Origin: DAIQNV01 sp036788215
GTDB taxonomy: Bacteria > Planctomycetota > Phycisphaerae > Phycisphaerales > UBA1924
NCBI GenBank assembly: GCA_036788215.1
Contig: DAIQNV010000062.1
Span: 1-18,877 of the forward strand
DNA: 18,877 bases
Direction: 5' to 3'
Under the pieces are notes generated by a model. That model made no database searches and had not been told where the DNA came from. It saw nothing but the letters and a program-made list of their open reading frames with translations. Positions 1 to 6,212 of this stretch are shown here, piece by piece (the first letter of the stretch is position 1; every line of letters starts with the position of its first letter). The translations under genes were made by a program, and so were the position numbers.

Positions 1-410
1 AGGTCGACATGCGGCTCAGCACCAACACGATCATCTCGACCATCGACCGGCCGATGGGAACGAGGAACATCGGCAACATCGCCCCCGGCGGTGCCACTTC
101 CAGCACCAACGGGTACAACATCCCGCTGGACGCGCCCCCCGGCACCTACTACGTCGGCATGATCGTCTCCGCTGCCGGCGATTCCAACTCCTCCAACAAC
201 ACCGCCTTCGACCAGGTGCAGGTCACCGTCTCCGAGTGCCCGGCGGACTTCGCCCCGCCCTACGGCCAGCTGACCTTTGCGGACCTCAGCGCGTTCCTGA
301 CCGCGTTCAACAACCAGCAGCCGGCTGCGGACCTGGCGGCGCCCCTCGGTGCCTTTACCTTCGCGGACATCGGGGCCTACCTGCAGGCGTTCAGCGCGGG
401 CTGCCCATAA
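1..410 (+). CDS. C-terminal part of secreted CARDB / GC-type dockerin-like protein (5' truncated by window)
   Basis: The reading frame is open from the first full codon (position 3) to the TAA at 408-410, so only the C-terminal end of a larger exported protein is present. The first ~75 residues resemble a CARDB-type beta-sandwich: 'LSTN', then 'PGTYYVG', then 'DSNSSNNT', the usual 'pGtYyl...DsnNN' ending. The last ~57 residues run from a 'CPADF' to a final 'GCP' and contain two repeats, each 'ADxxxPxGxxxFADxxAxLxAF'. This matches the GC-type dockerin-like tail of Phycisphaerae secreted proteins, which is thought to serve as a surface anchoring or sorting module. The classical dockerin calcium loop (DxNxDG) is absent: the repeats read 'DFAPPYG' and 'DLAAPLG'. 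The catalytic or binding part of the protein lies outside the window, so its function cannot be named. A hairpin terminator follows. Confidence 0.85.
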   Translation, partial: VDMRLSTNTIISTIDRPMGTRNIGNIAPGGATSSTNGYNIPLDAPPGTYYVGMIVSAAGDSNSSNNTAFDQVQVTVSECPADFAPPYGQLTFADLSAFLTAFNNQQPAADLAAPLGAFTFADIGAYLQAFSAGCP

Positions 411-452
411 CCGATCCTGTCGCGCCCGAGGGCGTGAGAGGCTGACATCGAC

Positions 453-490
453 GCGGGCACCGGTTGAGAGACCGGGGCCCGCTTTGCGTT
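453..490 (+). terminator. Intrinsic terminator-like hairpin after the dockerin-like protein
   Basis: GCGGGC (453-458) pairs with GCCCGC (477-482) and CCGGT (460-464) pairs with ACCGG (471-475). The loop is TGAGAG, with one A/G mismatch inside the stem. The stem is followed by TTTGCGTT, a weak T-tract. It sits 43 bases after the stop of the upstream gene and before the DUF1579 gene. Confidence 0.6.
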
Positions 491-544
491 GGTGGACCGG
501 TCCTCGATCGGTAAACTGGGGATACGCCGACCGGAGACACCCCC

Positions 545-1036
545 ATGCACGAAAGCCCAAGCCCCCGCCACGCCTGGCTCGAGCACCTGATCGGCGAGTG
601 GTCCTTCCAAGGCGCCGCCACCATCGACGAGCAAGGCCAGCCCGGCGAGGGCTCATCCTGCGAAGGCATCGAACGCGTCCGCGCGTTCAGCGACCTCTGG
701 ATCATCGCGGAAGGGGAGATGCCGGTCCCCGAGGGCGAGCCCATGCGCTACACCATGACCCTGGGCTACGACCCCCGCACCGACCGCTTCCGCGGCACCT
801 GGTTCTGCACGATGATGACCCACATGTTCCTCTACGAGGGCACGCTCGACGACACGGAGCGCCTCCTCCCCCTCGACACCCGCGGCCCGGCGTTCCACGC
901 CCCCACGCAGATGGCCGACTACCGCGACATCATCGAACTGACCGGCGAGGGCACGCGGACGCTGAGCTCGGAGTGCCCGGGGCCGGACGGGGCGTGGGTA
1001 CGGTTTATGCGGGCGGAGTATCGGCGGGTGCGGTGA
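545..1036 (+). CDS. DUF1579 family protein
   Basis: This encodes 163 residues and starts at an ATG preceded by GGAG (533-536) at 8-base spacing. No signal peptide or membrane segment is visible, so the protein is probably cytoplasmic. It fits the DUF1579 pattern: an N-terminal 'HAWLEHLIGEWSFQG' (usual form H-x-xL-x-x-L-x-G-x-W), a central 'MTLGYDPRTDRFRGTWF' and the following 'MFLYEGTLDD', and a C-terminal 'MRAEYRRVR' resembling the family's usual ending. The family is a small lipocalin-like beta barrel with no established biochemical role. The length is usual for the family. The gene appears to be monocistronic: a terminator-like hairpin lies upstream and a base-composition change follows its stop. 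Confidence 0.85.
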   Translation: MHESPSPRHAWLEHLIGEWSFQGAATIDEQGQPGEGSSCEGIERVRAFSDLWIIAEGEMPVPEGEPMRYTMTLGYDPRTDRFRGTWFCTMMTHMFLYEGTLDDTERLLPLDTRGPAFHAPTQMADYRDIIELTGEGTRTLSSECPGPDGAWVRFMRAEYRRVR

Positions 1037-1157
1037 ACTATGCAACCACCAGAGTTGTGTACTCGCAGCTTCGTGCCGCACAGATTTGTGGTTTCGCACA
1101 CAACGTTACGCGCGTCGGTGGCGCCTTGATCCACGACAGCATATCGCCTTACGGTAC

Positions 1158-1204
1158 AAAAAAAAAAAAATTGACTCCCGCCCTTGTTCGTCCGGATGTA
1201 TAGT
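1158..1204 (+). promoter_or_regulatory. Candidate promoter: A13 tract, TTGACT and TATAGT
   Basis: A run of 13 A (1158-1170) directly abuts TTGACT (1171-1176), which matches 5 of 6 bases of the sigma-70 -35 box. TATAGT (1199-1204) matches 5 of 6 bases of the -10 box. The spacer is 22 bases, longer than the usual 16-18, so the two boxes may not work together. If TATAGT is used, transcription would begin around 1211, exactly at an ATG, giving a leaderless message. The region is clearly more AT-rich than its surroundings. Confidence 0.35.
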
Positions 1205-1708
1205 GCATCCATGGATGTCCGCGAGCATTCACAGCCGATGGCTCTGACGTCAACAGCTGTAAGCTTTGGATCGTCGATCTTCGTGTGTGTTGTCGCAGTA
1301 GTCTTCCTTGCCTCTGCTGCTTCCAAGTCGGTCGATCCGAACTCGACCACACTGGCACTACAAACCTCGCTCGGCGTGCCCGCGGAGGTATCGCGTATCG
1401 CGTGGCTCACTCTGATTGCGGCCGAAGCGGGGCTTGCGTCCTGGCTCATCTGTGGCGTTTGGCGCGCAAAGGCTATCGCAGTGAGTATGGCACTGCTCCT
1501 GTGCTTCTCTGGATTTGTTGTCTATCTGCTCGTAACGGGCAGCCAAGCGGACTGCGGCTGCGGGCTCCCGCGGTTCGTCGATTCCATCGAGATTCAACGC
1601 CTACTCGATCTTGGTCGCAACGGAATCATGGCAGCGGGCCTCGCTGCCGTGTTGTATTTCGAGCATGTCTTGCCACACAAGGAACAGCATCATGACATGG
1701 AAAAATAG
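1196..1708 (+). CDS. MauE/DoxX-like redox-associated membrane protein
   Basis: This encodes 170 residues if translated from the ATG at 1196. ATG 1211, ATG 1238 and TTG 1184 are in-frame alternatives, and none has a good ribosome binding site; 1211 would suit a leaderless transcript. Four membrane segments are visible at about residues 22-42, 66-87, 91-114 and 143-158. After the first comes 'ASAASKSVDP', like the 'sGl.Kl.dp' of MauE/DoxX proteins, and after the third comes 'DCGCG' (C120, C122), the family's CGC motif. MauE is needed to mature the disulfide-rich small subunit of methylamine dehydrogenase, and related proteins are linked to thiol redox at the cytoplasmic membrane. No mauD, mauA or mauB lies nearby, so methylamine oxidation is not implied. 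The end overlaps the next gene, for a six-cysteine exported protein, by 17 bases, which suggests translational coupling and a shared role. Confidence 0.75.
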   Translation: MYSASMDVREHSQPMALTSTAVSFGSSIFVCVVAVVFLASAASKSVDPNSTTLALQTSLGVPAEVSRIAWLTLIAAEAGLASWLICGVWRAKAIAVSMALLLCFSGFVVYLLVTGSQADCGCGLPRFVDSIEIQRLLDLGRNGIMAAGLAAVLYFEHVLPHKEQHHDMEK

Positions 1709-1961
1709 ACGGTTCTCTCGGTGGATGGCGTTGGCGGCTGCCGGCGCGGCAACCTTCGGCATTGCGGGCCTTGCACTCGCCGACGACGGGTCGTTCACCT
1801 GCTCGTGTTCGGTGACACTCGGAGGCGACGTGGTCATCACGGCAACCAAGACTTGTCCAGCCGGCACCTACTGCAGTTGTGTGATACACAGAGGTCCGAG
1901 TGGCGGCGTCACCGGCGTTTCGGCGGTCTGTAGACCAATACCTCAGCCGGTACCGGAGTGA
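1692..1961 (+). CDS. Small exported six-cysteine protein, function unknown
   Basis: This encodes 89 residues. ATG 1692 is chosen because AAGGA (1679-1683) lies 8 bases upstream and because the product then begins with an export signal. The signal has a basic 'KNRRFSR' start, a hydrophobic stretch at ~12-29 and a likely cleavage after 'ALA' (residue 30). The Arg pair is not followed by a convincing Tat pattern, so Sec export is more likely. The mature part would be ~59 residues with cysteines at 37, 39, 55, 61, 63 and 80, in the pattern CxC-x15-C-x5-CxC-x16-C. That allows three disulfides or a metal site. It ends in a Pro-rich tail ('PIPQPVPE'). I do not recognise a family. The overlap with the upstream MauE-like gene suggests that protein helps form or maintain its disulfides; this is inference. 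Confidence 0.7.
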   Translation: MTWKNRRFSRWMALAAAGAATFGIAGLALADDGSFTCSCSVTLGGDVVITATKTCPAGTYCSCVIHRGPSGGVTGVSAVCRPIPQPVPE

Positions 1962-1989
1962 TTGGCCGGCGATTCACAAGGACGATCTG

Positions 1990-2697
1990 ATGAAGCTCAA
2001 GCTCGCTGCGAGTGTTGCGGTTGCGCTTGTTGGCATCGCGATTGTAGTGTTTGCGCTCACGCGCCACTCCACCGAGGCCCCGCGACCCACAGGCACGACC
2101 AGCCCGTTATACCAGCTCTCGTTCGATGATTCTCCGGGGGCGGTCGATGCCGTGGGCGCGGGCATCGACGAGAGCCTTCGTGACCCGGCGGGGTTGCGCG
2201 GGTTGCCCGACTCCGCAGGCCTGAGTGCGCAATCGGTCGATCTGCTGCGACTGTACCGCTCGGGCTCGTTCGAGGAGTATCTCGATTACTTGCGTGGGGC
2301 CGGCGGCTCGGTACCGGATGACCCGGGCGTCGTTCAGGCCTATGCGGATCAGTGGGAAGCGTCGCGGGCAACGCTGGCCGACGCGGCATTCAGCGCGGAG
2401 GGGATCGTCATCCGCCAGACGCACCGCGCGGGCGAGGCGGTCGACGATGCACCCCTGGCCGTCGGGCGGGTTGCGGTGAGCCGTGCGTCGAGGCACCCGC
2501 GCCTGGGGAATCCGGTATCGGCAAAGGCGGATGTCGTGCAGGTCGCGGTCCCGGCGCAGATTCGTTCGCTCGGGGGCGAGGTACCGGCGTATGTCGGGCT
2601 GTCCTTTGCGTATGACCCGGAGACGCGGGGGTGGATCCTCGTCGCGTTGTCGGTCGATCATGACAGCGATGACGGGGTAATTCTCCCGCCGATCTGA
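1990..2697 (+). CDS. Membrane-anchored protein of unknown function
   Basis: This encodes 235 residues. ATG 1990 is preceded by AAGGA (1978-1982) at 7-base spacing. Residues 2-24 form one hydrophobic segment after a short basic start, with no lipobox cysteine. The rest is hydrophilic and would face the periplasm or exterior, so it is either a signal anchor or a cleaved signal peptide. A Pro/Thr/Ser linker (~28-40) leads to a helical section with 'SVDLLRLYRSGSFEEYLDYLRG' character at ~80-105. The C-terminal half is beta-rich, ending in 'YVGLSFAYDPETRGWILVALSVDHD'. It contains no cysteine, unlike its upstream neighbour. No family was recognised. It starts 28 bases after the six-Cys gene and ends 13 bases before the pseudopilin gene, so it is probably co-transcribed with both. 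Confidence 0.7.
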   Translation: MKLKLAASVAVALVGIAIVVFALTRHSTEAPRPTGTTSPLYQLSFDDSPGAVDAVGAGIDESLRDPAGLRGLPDSAGLSAQSVDLLRLYRSGSFEEYLDYLRGAGGSVPDDPGVVQAYADQWEASRATLADAAFSAEGIVIRQTHRAGEAVDDAPLAVGRVAVSRASRHPRLGNPVSAKADVVQVAVPAQIRSLGGEVPAYVGLSFAYDPETRGWILVALSVDHDSDDGVILPPI

Positions 2698-2710
2698 TAA
2701 GGGGCGCACG

Positions 2711-3445
2711 ATGCTTGTCCGCCGGTCCCCGAAGCGTGCGTTCTCGCTTGTCGAACTCATGGTCGTCGTCTTCGTCGTCGCGGTCTTGGTCGGGCTCTTG
2801 GTCCCGGCGCTCGGTGCGGCGATGCGATCATCGCGCGAGACGGTGAGCCTCGCGAATCTACGCAGCATCCACGCGGTGTTCGAGGCCTACATGGATGAGA
2901 ACGGTGACTTCTATCCAGTCGTCGATCCGAGCGAGGTGTATCCCTATGGCTGCGAGGGCGCGACCATCGGCGTGCCATTCTGGCATATCCACTATGCCTG
3001 GCCCGCGGTCGTCCGTGACAACGCCGAGTGGTCGGAGCACGAGGATGTGTTCCTCTCCCCAATGGCCCGGCGTGATCGGGCTGTCGACTGCGGCTGGCCC
3101 AGCTCGTACAGCTACAGCACCTCGTTCGTGGCTCGGCCGGAGGTCTGGCGGGACTCGGGCACGCCTGACCCATCGCTTCTGGTCGGTGCTCGGCGCACGG
3201 AGGTGCGGTTCCCGAGCGCGAAGGCGCTGATGTGGGACTCGGAGATGCCCTATGTGTCCGGGGAGCTGCCCCGATCGGGCCCGGACATCGCCCGCCCGGT
3301 CCCGATGCTGTTCGCGGACGGCAACGCGCAGCTCCGCTCGCCGGCGGAGGCGACGGAGCCCGTGACGAACCCCTTCGCCGATAGCCCCGTACGGACGCGG
3401 CGCCTTCACAACACAAGGGATGGGGTGTACGGGCGGGACTACTGA
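2711..3445 (+). CDS. Type II/IV pseudopilin-like protein (prepilin N-methylation signal)
   Basis: This encodes 244 residues; AAGGGG (2699-2704) lies 6 bases before the ATG. The N-terminus is a class III signal, basic 'RRSPKRA' then 'FSLVELMVVV' and a hydrophobic stretch to ~residue 34. Cleavage is expected between A10 and F11, with the conserved Glu at +5 (E15). Residue -1 is Ala rather than the usual Gly. The C-terminal part carries 'MLFADGNAQLRS' (FADG at 201-204), like the 'fADGhv' ending of the H-X9-DG pseudopilins that are very numerous in Planctomycetes. The body lies in the periplasm or on the surface after processing by a prepilin peptidase, which is not in this window. It is the last gene of the four-gene run and is followed by a hairpin. 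Its specific partner or cargo is unknown. Confidence 0.85.
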   Translation: MLVRRSPKRAFSLVELMVVVFVVAVLVGLLVPALGAAMRSSRETVSLANLRSIHAVFEAYMDENGDFYPVVDPSEVYPYGCEGATIGVPFWHIHYAWPAVVRDNAEWSEHEDVFLSPMARRDRAVDCGWPSSYSYSTSFVARPEVWRDSGTPDPSLLVGARRTEVRFPSAKALMWDSEMPYVSGELPRSGPDIARPVPMLFADGNAQLRSPAEATEPVTNPFADSPVRTRRLHNTRDGVYGRDY

Positions 3446-3469
3446 CCCTCCCTTCACATCGAAAACGAC

Positions 3470-3499
3470 CGCGGGCCCCGCCGATCGGCAGGGCCCGCG
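3470..3499. terminator. Bidirectional terminator between pseudopilin gene and atpD
   Basis: CGCGGGCCC (3470-3478) pairs perfectly with GGGCCCGCG (3491-3499). The intervening 12 bases contain the palindrome GCCGATCGGC, so the stem can extend further. On the minus strand the hairpin is followed by GTCGTTTTCG, giving a short T-run for atpD. The plus-strand side has no T-run. It lies in the 80-base gap between two convergent genes. Confidence 0.75.
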
Positions 3500-3525
3500 T
3501 GTGACCATTCAATCCGGCGCAGCGA

Positions 3526-4965
<1,440 letters not shown>

Positions 4966-5304
4966 GCGGGTGTCCTCTCCTGAAGGTGGGCCGCAAGCAT
5001 AGGAGGCGAGCCTCCGCCGGGCCACGATCGGGGCCCGTTCCGCGCGTCCTCGGGGACCGGGCCCAATGCGAACGATATCCCCTGTAAAGGGGTTCGTCTG
5101 GATGTCCGCCAAGCCCCACTCGATGGACTTTTTGGTCCATAGCGGGGCCCGGAACAGGTGGTTAGGCCATCCCCCAGGTCCAGCTTGCCACGGATCTCGG
5201 TCGCTGGGGCAAATTCCCTAAGCAGGGACCTGCGGATCCCGCCGACAAGCGTCGACAACCACCCGGCGCGGCGTGTCTCGCCGTTCCCTATTGGAGTCCA
5301 AGAC
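4966..5304. other. 339-base divergent intergenic region (atpD / porin-like gene)
   Basis: This region must hold the promoters of both atpD (-) and the porin-like gene (+). No confident -35/-10 pair was seen for either. It contains several small inverted repeats: GAGGC-GA-GCCTC near 5018, CCCCT-GTA-AAGGGG near 5080, and the larger element at 5113-5148 listed separately. The part from 5150 to 5304 could be a structured 5' leader of the porin-like gene (for example CCCT-AAGC-AGGG near 5216). It matches no riboswitch class that I could recognise. No small gene with a convincing start was found. Confidence 0.5.
5113..5148. repeat. Imperfect 36-base inverted repeat between atpD and porin-like gene
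   Basis: GCCCC (5113-5117) pairs with GGGGC (5144-5148), and ATGGAC (5123-5128) pairs with GTCCAT (5135-5140) around a TTTTTG loop. Short unpaired stretches (ACTCG and AGC) separate the two stems. It could be a regulator binding site or a leader hairpin. A terminator role is unlikely because transcription from both neighbours starts nearby and the T-run lies in the loop rather than after the stem. Confidence 0.45.
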
Positions 5305-6162
5305 ATGCGGATCAGCCGGTTCCTCGTTCCGTCGGCGGCTTCGCTCGCCCTTCTTCCCGTGCCTGCGCTTGCCCAGGAGGATCCGCAGCTCGACGACGCG
5401 TCGCGCCTGTCGTTCTCCGCGGACATCGCGTTCACGAACAGCTACTACTGGCGCGGCATCCTGCAGCAGGATGACACGCTGATCGTGCAGCCGGGGTTCG
5501 CCCTCGATGCGGTGCTGTACGAGGGTGACCGGGGGACGCTGACGCTGACCCTGGGCAACTGGAACAGCTTCGGCGAGAGCCCCTCGGGTTCGGGCGACGG
5601 GATCGTCGGGAACTGGTACGAGTCGGACTTCTACGCGTGCCTGACTGCGGAGTTGGACCGCTGGACCTTCTCCGCGAGCTACATCGTGTACACCTCGCCC
5701 AACGACTCGTTCACGAATGTCGACGAGCTCTTCCTCGAGGTCGGTTTCGATGACTCCGAGCTCCTCGGGGGCTTCCCGGCGCTCAACCCGTTCGCGGCCC
5801 TCGCGATCGAGATCGACGGCGCGGCGGACGGTCGGGACGAGGGCGTGCTGCTGCAGGTGGGGATCGCCCCGGGGTTCTCGTTCGAGGAGACAGCGGTCGG
5901 CCCCCTCGAGCTGTCGATCCCCGTGTCGGTCGGCATCAGCCTGTCCGACTACTACCAGGACGCCAACGGGGACGACGACACCTTCGGCTATGTCGACATC
6001 GGCGTCGACTGCGGGTTCAGCCTGCCCAGCCCGGACGGGTACGGGGCGTGGAGCCTGACCGCCGGCGTTCATGTCCTTCTGCTCGGTGACAACCTCGAGC
6101 AGGTCAACAGCGGCACGAGCACCGAGGTCATCGGCTCGGTCGCCCTGTCCATCGCGTTCTGA
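5305..6162 (+). CDS. TorF-like putative outer-membrane beta-barrel protein (porin-like)
   Basis: This encodes 285 residues. ATG 5305 is chosen because GGAG (5293-5296) lies 8 bases upstream and a clean signal peptide follows: 'MRISRF', a hydrophobic core, and likely cleavage after 'ALA' (residue 23). The mature protein has alternating polar and hydrophobic stretches typical of beta strands. It begins 'FSADIAFTNSYYWRGILQQ', like the 'tsnYxfRGisqsd' start of TorF-type putative porins, followed by 'LTLTLGNWNSF'. It ends 'VIGSVALSIAF', with the terminal Phe expected of outer-membrane barrels recognised by the BAM complex. The substrate is unknown; several acidic loops ('DANGDDD') may face outward. 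A generic outer-membrane beta-barrel protein is the safe call, and the TorF resemblance is moderate. The chemotaxis receptor gene starts 50 bases later, with no obvious terminator between. Confidence 0.7.
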   Translation: MRISRFLVPSAASLALLPVPALAQEDPQLDDASRLSFSADIAFTNSYYWRGILQQDDTLIVQPGFALDAVLYEGDRGTLTLTLGNWNSFGESPSGSGDGIVGNWYESDFYACLTAELDRWTFSASYIVYTSPNDSFTNVDELFLEVGFDDSELLGGFPALNPFAALAIEIDGAADGRDEGVLLQVGIAPGFSFEETAVGPLELSIPVSVGISLSDYYQDANGDDDTFGYVDIGVDCGFSLPSPDGYGAWSLTAGVHVLLLGDNLEQVNSGTSTEVIGSVALSIAF

Positions 6163-6212
6163 TCATTGTTCCACGCCGGCCAACGCCGGATCGACACCGG
6201 GATATCGACACC

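Noticed and set aside
1196..1961. Methylamine dehydrogenase (mau) cluster
   Set aside because: Only the MauE-like protein is present. The six-Cys protein is too small for MauA and its Cys pattern differs, and no large subunit or MauD is found.
4966..5112. In-frame N-terminal extension of atpD
   Set aside because: It adds 49 residues without similarity to the beta subunit, while the ATG at 4965 has a ribosome binding site and gives the normal length.
5205..5260. Possible c-di-GMP (GEMM-like) riboswitch
   Set aside because: A GGCAAA followed by a small CCCT/AGGG hairpin was seen, but the other conserved parts of the class could not be placed.
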